Positions 25,216 through 35,662 of a stretch of 64,000 bases of DNA are shown piece by piece. Each line of letters starts with the position of its first letter. The first letter of the stretch is position 1. The position numbers and the translations under genes are program-made. The DNA is from Valencia hispanica (lineage: Eukaryota > Chordata > Actinopteri > Cyprinodontiformes > Valenciidae). A model generated the notes under the pieces. It saw only the letters and a list, made by a program, of their open reading frames with translations. It was not told the origin of the DNA and ran no database searches. The stretch lies in NCBI GenBank assembly GCA_963556495.2, contig OY747702.1, positions 21,774,403 to 21,838,402 on the forward strand. Direction: 5' to 3'.

Positions 25216-25559
25216 AAATGTTAACCAGTTAGTTTACCTTGGCAACTGGCTAAAAGATTAATTGGTTATAAGGACCACATGTAAATGTGATGGTGGAATT
25301 TTAAATAAAAATCCCATGGATCTCTCATGTATTTCCTTAAAACAAGATCAAAGGCTTCTGGTTTTGTCCTTTATTTACACCGAAAACTGTATTTTTTTTA
25401 GTCATATTTAGGAATCATGATTAATCAGGTTTAATTCACATTGATTGATTAGATAAAGAATTGTAATTGTTTTACAGCCCTAGGTTTTACATGTTGCACA
25501 GTTTTTTTGTCAACTACTTTGTAGTTTATGTAATCAAAAGAATTCACTATATGTTATAT

Positions 25560-25753
<194 letters not shown>

Positions 25754-26005
25754 TGGGACCATAATTGGCATTGGCTGCAGCACTGTACAGAGACAGAAGG
25801 TTAAGATGGCTTCTATTTTTAAATCTAGCAATTTGATATGCTGTTTTGCAGCATACATGAGTACACATATACAGTCACTGCTTGTTAAGATGGGATCAGC
25901 ACCACGGGATGAGTGAAATGACGTAAAAGTGCTCAATTTTGAAACAATATATCTTTTAAACTTCAATTATTGGGTAAAATATTACGAATTTTTAAGTAAA
26001 TAGGT

Positions 26006-26130
26006 TTAAGACCAAGTCAAGTCCAAGTCTTTGAAAAATATTTCAATTCAAGTCTCAAGTCACAAAATTAATGACTCGAGTCTGACTCGAGTCCAAGTCA
26101 TGTGACTCGAGTCCACAACTCTGCCGTCCA
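26006..26130 (+). repeat. 'gactcgagtccaagtc' interspersed repeat
   Basis: Repeated words 'caagtc' and 'actcgagtc' (for example 'tgactcgagtctgactcgag' at 26072) form a degenerate internally repetitive element that I recognise as common in fish genomes. The class is uncertain. Confidence 0.55.
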
Positions 26131-26793
26131 CAATGACTCTTTGAAGATACTTGCATGATATGATATATGACATCCTTTAATTTCCCTTTGGGATAAATCA
26201 AGTGCTTTTGAATCGAATTGTATTATTTAGCAGTATATTCATTGTAGATCACAGCTAGATGCCAACACAAATATTTTCTGGGAAATATGGCATATGAAAG
26301 ACAAATGTCCCAAACATTTTTTTAGCATTCTTCTGTTGAGTGTCCCATCATCCTTTGTCTTACCTTAGAAAATGACCCCTTGATAAATCTAAGCCATCAG
26401 GCCAGTTGATACCCACCAACTTCTCTAACAATATTTATTTTGCTGAAAGAAAATTACTTGAAACTTAAAGTGATTACCCTGAGGAGAAACCTTTTAGGCA
26501 ATCTGAAGAAATGTGATAAAACTCCTAAAACTTCTGTACATATTCCTTCTTTCCAGCAGACTACCCCTCACTGAACCTGTTTTTCTGAGCAAGGATGATA
26601 AACTGCATGGCACCTCCCTACATTGCCACTGAGAGTGGGCGATAGTGACTGTGTCTCTGAGCGAAATAATTTCCATTATTAAACTTCTCATCTGCAGTAA
26701 AAGTCTTGTTTTAAAACCTACTAAACTCAATGAACTCCCCAAATGTAAAAGAGTTGTGTCTACTCTACTTTGCCTAAGTTCTCCTACTGGTAA
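26131..26793. other. Mostly unrecognised; LINE-like tail near 26178-26220
   Basis: The text 'aatttccctttgggataaat' (26180) resembles a LINE 3' end. The remainder, including a minus-strand frame at 26494-26742, shows nothing identifiable. Confidence 0.35.
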
Positions 26794-28030
26794 CTTAAAG
26801 GGGTCATAATATCAAATGTAAATTTTTTCATCCTTTTGTGTTACCATTTGGGTCTCTGCTGCCTCTATTAATACTCCAAATATGGAAAAAAAAAACATCT
26901 ATCGATTGTTTTGTGTGCAAATTTTTGCTGTAAGAAATGTTGTGCTTCTACAAGCCGTTTAAAAAAAGTGTCTTAAGTGACGTCACCATTTCTATACAAT
27001 CCCCCCTCACCTGTCAACCTCCAAAATCTGTAAACCCCCCCACCAATTCCATACCATTCTTACCCCTCCTTTCCACCTGACGCATAAGCAGCACGTTACA
27101 GGAGCAGCACGTCATACGCAGCTGATAGCCACCACTGTAGAGCCCTTTCCACCGGAGGTGAAAGCAGCACGATTGTGCCGCATCATAGGAGCGACATGTC
27201 GCAGCACTTTTCTAAATATACGCGGCAGTCCTATTTTCTACGCAGCACGCCTCTGAAACACGTAAATTTCTACATTTAGGATAGGGGAAGACAGGAAATA
27301 TACGGCTCGGCACAGGAAATTTTCAAAGTAAAAGAAACGTGCTGCTTTGCGGTTGCTTTACTTAAAAAGAAGGTCACTACCTGTGCGTCCCGGTGAGAAG
27401 TCAGTACCTCGCGGGAGGGTCTCATTAGTGTGTCATCACACAAATGAGTGATTTTGGATATTCCCTGACATAACATAAACTTATTGGCGAATATAAAACG
27501 GACATAACATAAAACACAAACCTTTTGGAGCCATGTTGTTGTCTTTTCCTGGTTATTGTTGTCATAGACGTTTATATATGTCTATGGTTGTTGTGTTTAC
27601 TGACGAAACCACGCATGATTTTGCTAATCTCGCTTGATTTCGTGCTCTCTCAGTGACAGCTGCTTCCCTGCTGCTATGTGCCTCATACGCACCCGGTAGA
27701 AAGGTCTAAGCAGCAGAATATGCAAGTGAAACGTGCTACTTCTGTAATGTGCCGCTTACGCGTCCAGTGGAAAGGAGGGGTTATGTGTGGCAAACCTGCA
27801 GCCTATTAACAAGATGGGTGGGAGTGGTCAGCAACCGCTAATTTCCATAAAAGTGACAAAGTCCTCTAAACAGCTCATTCTGAAAGGGATGGAAATTGTC
27901 AAAAATTGTGCTGTTGAGAACGCTTTATGCGAGAGTGATTTTGTGCAAAGAACTTCATTAACATATTTTGTACAGACCACAGATCTATTATAACGCAACT
28001 TAAAAAGAGGCATAATATGCCCACTTTAAA
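26794..28030. mobile_element. Outer MITE-like element interrupted by the 27063-27780 MITE
   Basis: The left end 'TTAAAGGGGTCATAATAT' (26795) and the reverse complement of the right end 'TAAAGTGGGCATATTATGCC' (28027) form imperfect inverted repeats. Removing the 718-bp nested MITE and one TTA leaves a non-coding element of about 516 bp. The superfamily is not assigned. Confidence 0.6.
27063..27780. mobile_element. PIF/Harbinger-like MITE, 718 bp
   Basis: The terminal inverted repeats begin CCCCTCCTTTCCACCTGACG on the left and CCCCTCCTTTCCACTGGACG on the right (reverse-complemented). They stay similar for about 50 bp. The element is flanked by TTA on both sides (27060-27062 and 27781-27783). 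A 3-bp TTA/TAA duplication is characteristic of the PIF/Harbinger superfamily. There is no transposase frame. A diverged relative lies at 11352-11935. Confidence 0.8.
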
Positions 28031-28139
28031 ATGGCATAGATATTTATCAATGGTGGTTAAACTGATTTAACAATATTTGTTTGATTTTACATTATATTAT
28101 TTATGCATACAGGACATTGCAATAGCATTCATAGCCCTT

Positions 28140-28595
28140 AACCTTTTCAATTTTTTTTCCCTTACAACCTAAATTCCATGTATTGCGATTTTATGTTATA
28201 GAGTCTATAAACGCAGCTTCTATAATATAGACCAACACAAAGTGTTAAAGAGACATGGAAGAAAAAGGCTACAGTGTTTTTAAAAATGTTCAACATTAAA
28301 AACCTGAACAGTGTGGCCTGCAGTTGAATTCATTCTGTTGTATTCAATACTTTATAGAACCACCATTACCCCAATTAGAGCTTCAAGTATTTTGGGACAT
28401 TTCTGCACCAGATATGCATATCTAGATACTGACATTTTTGCTCATTGTTCTTTGTAAAATAGCTCAAGCTCTGTCCAATTGTATGGGGATATTCTGTCAC
28501 CACAAATGGTCAAGTCTTGCCAAGGAGTTTCCCCCAATGTGTTAAGATGATGTTCAGTGTTAATTGTGGCATCACAGATAGCAAGCATATTTTGT
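28140..28595 (-). pseudogene. Tc1-like element, decayed part
   Basis: The text 'tagaaccaccattacccc', 'gcatatctagatactgacat' and 'tttgtaaaatagctcaagct' parallels the segment at 31950-32030 of the better-preserved Tc1 element, and 'gaccaacacaaagtgttaaa' (28230) recalls the terminal region. It is strongly decayed. Confidence 0.55.
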
Positions 28596-28966
28596 GAATC
28601 GCACTTTTCATAGATAAAAATCCCAAAGCGCTGCACAAACACAGCATAAAAATTAAAACATTAAATACACATGATTAAAAACACAAAATGTAATCCTATT
28701 TATAGGATACAAACAATATATGCACTATTATTTTAAAAGATCGTAAGGAGAAGCATATTAGTATAAGATTGTCTTCAACTTGTTTTTGAATGAGTCAAAG
28801 CAAAAGACAGCATAAAAACATAGGAAGCTTGTTCCACAGTTGAATTTCAACATTCTGAAAAGAGTGATCCACCAGAGTTTATAGCTAGTCTTTAAGTCTT
28901 TGAGTAGATTTTAGTTTGATTTAGGACTTAAGTTTGAGTATGTGGCGTAACCATACGGTAATGTAC
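28596..28966. repeat. Possible LINE 3'-end fragment
   Basis: The text 'gcacttttcatagataaa', 'aaagcgctgcacaaacacag' and 'gaagcttgttccacagttga' resembles the 3' ends of L2-type elements. The resemblance is weak. Confidence 0.35.
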
Positions 28967-29244
28967 TGTCACGCTGCCCTATTCACTCCTCCTCATTGTC
29001 CTCACCTGTGTCTCCCAAATCATTCACACCTGATCCTACTCACCTCCTGTCTATTTACTATTGTTGTCTCTACCTCCATGGTGTGTCGTCTTCCCGTCTC
29101 TCCGTTCCTGCCCGATGTCCAGTATCTCCGTTCCTTGCCGTCGTCTTCATCGTCATCATCACCATCACCTCCTCCTTTAATAAACATCCTGCACCTTCCC
29201 TCAGCGTCTGCGTTTGGGTCCACTCTCCACACACATTCCTGACA
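28967..29244 (+). mobile_element. Solo LTR, 278 bp, with 5-bp target duplication
   Basis: The element starts TGTCACGC and ends CTGACA, giving the inverted TGTCA/TGACA termini of an LTR. It is flanked by a perfect 5-bp duplication TGTAC (28962-28966 and 29245-29249). An AATAAA polyadenylation signal lies inside ('tttaataaacatcctgc', about 29178), followed by a U5-like 'tctgcgtttgggtcc'. No internal retroelement genes adjoin it, so it is a solo LTR left by recombination between two LTRs. It is probably of a Gypsy-type fish element, but the family is inferred only from its general appearance. Confidence 0.8.
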
Positions 29245-29370
29245 TGTACCAAGAGTTTTTACTACTGAAGTATGAGTACTTTATGAGTCTAATGCAAGAA
29301 AATGGTTCTTGCTTGTGTAGCAAAGTGTTACTATGCTGTTCTTTCGAAACGCACATAGGCCTATATATGC

Positions 29371-29512
<142 letters not shown>

Positions 29513-29722
29513 GAGACGTGTTGACCGAATATTTTCCTTTTTTGATAGTTTTTTTTTTAAATAGTGAGGGAGAAATCTGAAGGGTGTCAGTCATTTTGAT
29601 AGATTGGTGTTCAAAGCCCTGATCACTTGGTGCAAATATGCAGACATTGTCAACTTCACACACGGAATACAGGTAACTAATTCAAAAAAAGATCCCCATG
29701 AGACCATCTTAGCAGTATATCA

Positions 29723-30290
29723 GACCTGGGCACCGTATTCAATGCATGGTGCTATCTGGAAGATGACAGCGTGTTGAAGAGTTACTGAGGCTTTGAAATG
29801 CATCTGTGGCTGCACACAGACTGGCAGTGACAGATCGCTGCAGTTTAACTACTGTTGCAATAAGAGCGCATCCAGGGAGATTTCCTCTCACTGAAGCAAA
29901 CAGAAAAGCCCCTCGTTCAGAGAGTTTTGCCAACTGGGATCACTTCAATTGGAAAAATGTCCCCTGATTTTAAAACTCTGGCTGAAGTGGCGCTTCAGCC
30001 TCCATTACGCAAAGGCAGAGCAGTTCAGCCTCTTACAGAGCGTTCAGGCCAAAGCAGGTAAAATGTTCATAACAAATGTAGCTTATTAATCTACTCGATG
30101 TGTGATGGCACGATGTGGATTCTCTGATCAGTTTGTTCGGATTTAATATAAAATAAAATGAATGAAAATGAACTACTGTACATGTTATCATATGATAAAA
30201 TGACGGGTAAAAATAGATTATGACCGGAGTGTTTTGACCCCTTCAGTCAAAATGGCCTACAACAAAAGATTGTAGCGTGACCTCTGACAA
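29723..30290 (-). mobile_element. Partial copy 2 of the 1.36-kb DNA transposon
   Basis: Inverted relative to copy 1. For example 'gcgcttcagcctccatta' (29990) is the complement of 'taatggaggctgaagcgc' (2336), 'ggattctctgatcagtttgt' corresponds to the region at 2205-2225, and 'acaatcttttgttgtaggcc' corresponds to 2088-2107. Both terminal parts are missing. Confidence 0.65.
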
Positions 30291-31017
30291 GGCAAAGGCA
30301 ATTTAACCAGAGCATCCACCTTGTCAGTTTAATGAGACGGCCATGTTTATAGTTGTGACATAACAAAATATATTGTAAGGCACTGTATGGTTTTAAAATG
30401 GTCAGAAGATCTTGATATCATAATTCAGGATACATTCAGGGATTTCAAAATAAATTGTAATACCTTTATAAGACCTTCTAAGATAAAAGTAAGACTTTGT
30501 TGCCATGCACTAATAAATTATTAAACAGTCGTATTTTGTAATTCAAATAGAAATAAATCAATTTCGCAAATAAAACTTTAGCTAAATCACACAAAATTTA
30601 CACAAGTAGTGATCCTCATTAGTTTTCAGCGAGTGGTGGTTAAGCGTTGTGTGTTAACATAAATCCCCTCAGCCTGCTGCGTTGGTGTGAAGGCTAGCGC
30701 GACTCTGATATCAGATGTGGCAGACGATGGGGTCGAAGTCATTGCTGTGGAGGTTGGGGAGTGGTTTACTCGCAGGTGCCAAAGGTGGTTATAGATTAAT
30801 GCAGATGTTCACACCACCTAATAGTGGTGGTTTTCTGGCTAGTTCCATTTATGTGCGATTTGATTGCATTGATCCCCATTGAGGCAACACTAGTTTTTTT
30901 ACAGAATACGCACAGTAAGCCTCCCTGTTGTTTTCGGTCACAAGATTCAGCCACTGTTTAAAATCCTCAACTTCCCCATTTTCTGTAGTACTGCATTGGC
31001 TCGCTGCACGTCACTAT
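30291..31017. other. Unclassified; possibly repeat-derived
   Basis: No gene seen. Local words near 30450-30480 ('taatacctttataagacctt') resemble dispersed fish repeats, but nothing is firm. Confidence 0.3.
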
Positions 31018-31696
31018 ACCATAATTTTCGGACAATAAGACACTATTTTTTTCACATGTTTTGGACCCTGTGACCTATAGAATGATGTGGCTAATTTATA
31101 GATTTTATTTCACCGTCTAATGGCCTCCGGGGGGCACTATAGCAGGAAGCGCAAAAGTGATTATGAGTGAAGAAGACACTACGGGTAGTTTTCATGCACA
31201 CACCCTCATCATTGAAAAGAAACGAAGAAACACAGCTTTCAGGTTAAAGGCAATAGTGCTGGCTGTGAAACAAGGTAACACAGCTGCATTTATCAATTAA
31301 TCGATGGTGAAACGCAGGAGGCAGCGGGACGAACTGATTCAGTGTAAAAAGACGATACAAGCTTTCAGAGGACATAAAGACACTGAAGAAGATTACTTTA
31401 GTGGGTTTAATGAGGAAGAGGAAGATGAAAATACTGACAAATGACTTTTCTGGTAGGCTAAAGTATAATTTATTTTCTAACCAGGGATGTTACTGTCGTG
31501 TTGTGTTGGTGCCCTACTGCCAATTTTCAGGCAGAGTTCGAAAAAAAAGCGTGTTTTATATTAAAACTAAAAAAGCACCTCAGCCAGGTTGCTAACAATC
31601 AGACAAACAGACAGACAGATAGACGGCACAAAAAAATGACCTCCTGGTTAAGGTAATAAAAAAAAATCTTCCATGTACTGTCTTTCTATGTAAATA
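31018..31696 (+). mobile_element. pogo-like DNA transposon remnant, copy B, left part
   Basis: Begins 'accataattttcggacaat', matching the outer end of copy A. The + strand frame starts at an ATG at 31163 (MSEEDTTGSFHAHTLIIEKK), runs through FRLKAIVLAVKQGNTAAFIN, meets a TAA at about 31298, and continues in the same frame with SMVKRRRQRDELIQCKKTIQ and AFRGHKDTEEDYFSGFNEEE before stopping. As in copy A there is a pogo-type DNA-binding region with an acidic tail and no DDE domain. The element continues at 33273 after a Tc1 insertion. Confidence 0.7.
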
Positions 31697-33272
31697 CAGT
31701 GGCTTGCAAATGTATTCGGCCCCCTTGAACTTTTCCACATTTTGTCACATTACAGCCACAAACATGAATCAATTTTATTGGAATTCCACGTGCAAGACCA
31801 ATACAAAGTGGTGTACACATGAGAAGTGGAACAAAAATCATACATGATTCCAAACATCTTTTACAAATAAATAACTGAAAAGTTGGGTGTGCGTAATTTT
31901 TCAGCCCCCTGAGTCAATACTGGCAATTCCAGTTGCCAGTCTTTTAGGGTATGTCTCTACCAGCTTTGCACATCTAGAGACTGAAATTCTTGCCCATTCT
32001 TCTTTGAAAAACAGCTCCAGCTAAGTCAGCTTAGATGGACAGCGTTTGTGAACAGCAGCTTTCAGATCTTGCCACAGATTCTCGATTGGATTTAGATCTG
32101 GACTTTGACTGGGCCATTCTAACACATGGATATGTTTTGTTTTAAACCATCCCATTGTTGCCCTGGCTTTATGTTTAGGGTCGTTGTCCTGCTGGAAGGT
32201 GAACCTCCGCCCCAGTCTCAAGTCTTTTGCAGACTCCAAGAGGTTTTCTTCCAAGATTGCCCTGTATTTGCCTCCATCCATCTTCCTATCAACTCTGACC
32301 GGCTTCCCTGTCCCTGCTGAAGAGAAGCACCCCCAGAGCATAATGCTGCCACCACCATATTTGACAGTGGGGATGGTGTGATCAGAGTGATGTGCAGTGT
32401 TAGTTTTCCGCCACACATAGCGTTTTGCATTTTGGCCAAAAAGTTCCATTTTGGTCTCTTCTGACCAGAGCACCTTCTTCCACATGTTTGCTGTGTCCCC
32501 CACATGGCTTGTGGCAAACTGCAAACAGGACTTCTTATGGTTTTCCTTTAACAATGGCTTTCTTCTTGCCACTCTTCCATAAAGGCCAACTTTGTGCAGT
32601 GCACCACTAATAGTTGTCCTATGGACACATTCCCCCACCTGAGCTGTAGATCTCTGCAGCTCATCCAGAGTCACCATGGGCCTCTTGGCTGCATTTCTGA
32701 TCATCGCTCTCCTGTGAGTTTAGGTTGACGGCCTTGTCTTGGTAGGTTTACAGTTGTGCCATACTCCTTCCATTTCTGAATGATCACTTGAACAGTGCTC
32801 CGTGGGATGTTCAAGGCTTGGGAAATCTTTTTGTAGCTTAGCCTGCTTTAAATTTCTCAATAACTTTATACCTGACCTGTCTGGTGTGTTCTTTGGACTT
32901 CATGGTGTTGTTGCTCCCAACATTCTCTTAGACAACCTCTGAGGCCGTCACAGGGCAGCTGTATTTGTACTGACATTAGATTACACACAGGTGCACTCTA
33001 TTTAGTCATTAGCACTCATCAGGCAATGTCTATGGGCAACTGACTGCACTCAGACCAAAGGGGGTTGAATAATTACGCACACCCCACTTTTCAGTTATTT
33101 ATTTGTAAAAAATGTTTGGAATCATGTATGATTTCCGTTCCCCTTCTCACGTGTACACCACTTTGTATTGGTCTTTCACGTGGAATTCCAATAAAATTGA
33201 TTCATGTTTGTGGTTGTAATGTGACAAAATGTGGAAAAGTTCAAGGGGGCCGAATACTTTTGCAAGCCACTG
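31697..33272 (-). mobile_element. Tc1-like transposon, 1576 bp, inserted in pogo-like copy B
   Basis: The terminal inverted repeats begin CAGTGGCTTGCAAATGTATT on the left and CAGTGGCTTGCAAAAGTATT on the right (reverse-complemented), and similarity extends about 200 bp inward. TA dinucleotides flank the element at 31695-31696 and 33273-33274. Copy A of the pogo-like element shows the empty site 'gtaaatatctcatg', confirming the insertion point. The transposase gene lies inside in minus orientation and is broken. Confidence 0.93.
32021..32916 (-). pseudogene. Tc1-family transposase, frameshifted
   Basis: An open frame of 227 codons (32021-32704) covers the C-terminal two thirds. It has an HTH-linked segment (KRPMVTLDELQRSTAQVGE), YGGGSIMLWGCFSSAGTGKP, the second catalytic aspartate in FQQDNDPKHK and the glutamate in SPDLNPIENLW. 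The last two are separated by 34 residues, giving the DD34E spacing. The first catalytic position reads WSEETKMELFG where WSDETK is usual, so the aspartate is now glutamate. Compared with the copy at 53526-55000, a deletion of about 10 bp near 32712 and a one-base loss near 32839 break the N-terminal DNA-binding part. It is non-functional. Confidence 0.88.
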
Positions 33273-33415
33273 TATCTCATGTTACAGCATGAAAATGTGC
33301 GGCTTATATTCAAGTGCGCCCTATACATGTACAAAATGTATTTCCTTTTAAATTTTAGCTGGTGCGACTTATATTCAGGTGTGCTCAATTGTCCAAAAAT
33401 TACAATTAGATAAAT
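33273..33415 (+). mobile_element. pogo-like DNA transposon remnant, copy B, right part
   Basis: Continues copy B after the Tc1 element: 'tatctcatgttacagcatga' matches the complement of copy A at about 18570-18590. The end reads 'gcgacttatattcaggtgtg' and 'ctcaattgtccaaaaattac', an imperfect inverse of the left end. Confidence 0.7.
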
Positions 33416-34009
33416 CCTGTCGGCGATGGCACATCTGTAGTGAGAGTACGTAAAGTCACGTGGTAAGAAAACCTGAGCAAACAACCCACATACAAGAATA
33501 TTCCTGTTTTTAATTATTATTAGTTTATGTGTGTGTATTTTTGATAGATAAATCAATTTATCAACCTTTAATACTTTTCAAGACATGACAGATACCCTAT
33601 ACCTTTTGTTCCTAAGAAATATATTTTTAATTCTGTTCCTGGGTAAACAAGCTCATCTTAAAGAGGTTTGAAACATGTGAGCACCTATTTTTTTCGGTGG
33701 CTAATGTAAATGACTTCAAGTGGCAAAACTATGAAATGCTTTTGTTCATTATTTTACACTCTCAATTCAAAAGTTCAGCTTACAACCGTGTTGTGTTTTT
33801 GTCTTTAAATGCATTCAAAACTTCAGTCACAGTTACATTTAGTTTGTAATGCAAAAGTGTCTGTACCCAAGGAATGAAAACCAGGTTAGTGGTTAACATT
33901 GTTCAACATCAAATGCCTTATATGCACGTTTGGGTCACAATGTGGTTGGTCCTTAGTGCACCCAGTTTGTTGCTAAGCCTATTCATATTGCAAAAGTTAA
34001 TATTTCTGA
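33416..34009. other. No recognised feature
   Basis: AT-rich, no gene or element supported. Confidence 0.4.
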
Positions 34010-34071
34010 AAGCCTTTTTTTTTTACAGTTATCTGGATGAGATGGTCATTGACGTGAGATAGCTTCAATTG
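34010..34071 (-). repeat. Left shoulder of a Tc1 relic
   Basis: Short flank ending in CTTCAATTG (34063-34071). The same nine bases recur at 34489-34497, where the Tc1 relic continues. It is read as the target site of the L2 insert. Confidence 0.45.
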
Positions 34072-34488
34072 ATCAATTGATTAGTAAGGGCTTTATATGA
34101 AAGAAGGAGGATCTTAAATTCTATTCTGGATTTAACAGGGAGCCAATGAAGGGAGGCTGCCACATTTTGGATCAACTGAAGGCTTTTGATTACATTTTGT
34201 GGACTTCCTGATAGTAAAGAATTACAGTAGTCCAGCTCTGAGGTAACAACTCCATGGACTAGTTTCTCAGCATCACTTCTGGAAAGGATGTTTCTAATTT
34301 AGCAATATTCTGAAGGTGAAAGAAGGAAATACTAGAAATGTGTTTGATATAGGATTTGAATGTTGTGTCTTGGTCAAAAATAACACAGATGTTCTTTAAA
34401 TTATTACTGGAGACCAATTTAATACCATCCAGATGAAGTGATTGACTAAACAGTTTCTTTTTTAGAGCTTCTGGTCCAAAGATGGCAA
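34072..34488 (-). mobile_element. L2-type LINE internal fragment with 9-bp target duplication
   Basis: About 417 bp on the minus strand, nearly identical to 39963-40379 on the + strand. I count about eight differences, including a one-base deletion that breaks the frame. Both copies share the same internal deletion joining QLIQNAAA directly to SLHWLPV. The fragment is flanked by CTTCAATTG at 34063-34071 and 34489-34497. It lacks the LINE 3' end as well as the 5' end. Confidence 0.8.
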
Positions 34489-35662
34489 CTTCAATTGTTA
34501 TGATTCTGGTAGGATATTTTTCTACATTTCTTGCAAGAACTGGTAGAAAACATTTTAGTTTACTGTTTTCCTGGCTTAAACCTGCCTTTTGTATATATTT
34601 TAAATACTTTCAGATGGGTCTGACCCATTCCATTTTTAAGATTGACCTTTTTTTATTTACTCCACAATTAATTTGGATGCCACTTTGGGGGAGTCTCTTA
34701 TAGGAACCCAGTTGTGTCCAAGTTTTACCCATCTGTCTGTTGAGCTGAGCTAAAGTTGAAAGATATGGAGGTATGGAGATGGATATGGAGATATTGTCCC
34801 AATTCTTCCCTTTGTGTATTCTACCATGACCACTGGCGGTGAAACTGACAGTAGGCATGATGCTACCAGTGCCAAGCTTAAGAGTTTCTGCTTCGTTCTA
34901 AGGTTTAATAATCCTCACCTTGTCTTCTTCCAACAAACTTATTGTCATCACAGCCAATTTGTTTATTCTTTGTATGTTCTAAGAATAAAACATTTCACCA
35001 GAATACATTTGACTTTTCCATGTGGGCAGCGGCACATCTAGTCATGTTTTCAGGTGTCAGTTCTGAAGCAGGCACCTCATTTTTGGTCAACATTATTTCA
35101 GTCTATGTTGATAATAAATAAAAGTTCCAGCATCTTGCAGTTCATGAAAGGCTTGAGCTTTGGTGGTTTCTGGGTTGTTTTAAACCTTCCTAACCACTGT
35201 CATTTAAGTTAAGTATCGTAGTATTTTATTTGGCTGTGCCTAACCATACTGTACATCCAAGCTTGATTTGAAATGCAGAAAGCAAACTAATGTTAAGCTT
35301 CTGTAATGGATCCAAACTCAATTCTATCAAAAAATGTGACTTTGGTTAGAGACAGTTACATGCAAGGAAACTAATTAATTTAAATGAGCTTTTCAATTTC
35401 TGACAGAAAGGTGGGCTTATATGCATTTATCCAAATGTTATTGGGGTTTTATGTTCATATTTAAGCCTGCATGTACTGTATATTTTTGGCCCTGTGTCAA
35501 TGTGAGGATATTCCCAATAAATTAAAACTCAATTGTATTTTTTTTATATTGTTGCCGTTGCATTTAGCTTTAACAGCATGGTGCAATTGCATAAACAAAA
35601 CCAAATACTGAAAAACACTCATACCAGTGACGAGTGTATGCAAACTTCTGTCTGCTGCTGTA
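34489..35662 (-). pseudogene. Tc1-like element relic
   Basis: The text at 34498-34560 ('gttatgattctggtaggata'), at 34890-34990 ('aggtttaataatcctcacct', 'cttattgtcatcacagccaa') and at 35090-35170 ('tcagtctatgttgataataa', 'ccagcatcttgcag') follows the order of a common fish Tc1 transposase gene read on the minus strand. The end at about 35625-35660 ('gtgtatgcaaacttctgtc') is the terminal repeat. All frames are broken. Confidence 0.6.

Noticed and set aside
32126..32610. Plus-strand frames inside the Tc1 transposase
   Set aside because: Antisense shadows of the minus-strand transposase; the same applies at 53974-54439 and 55505-56034.
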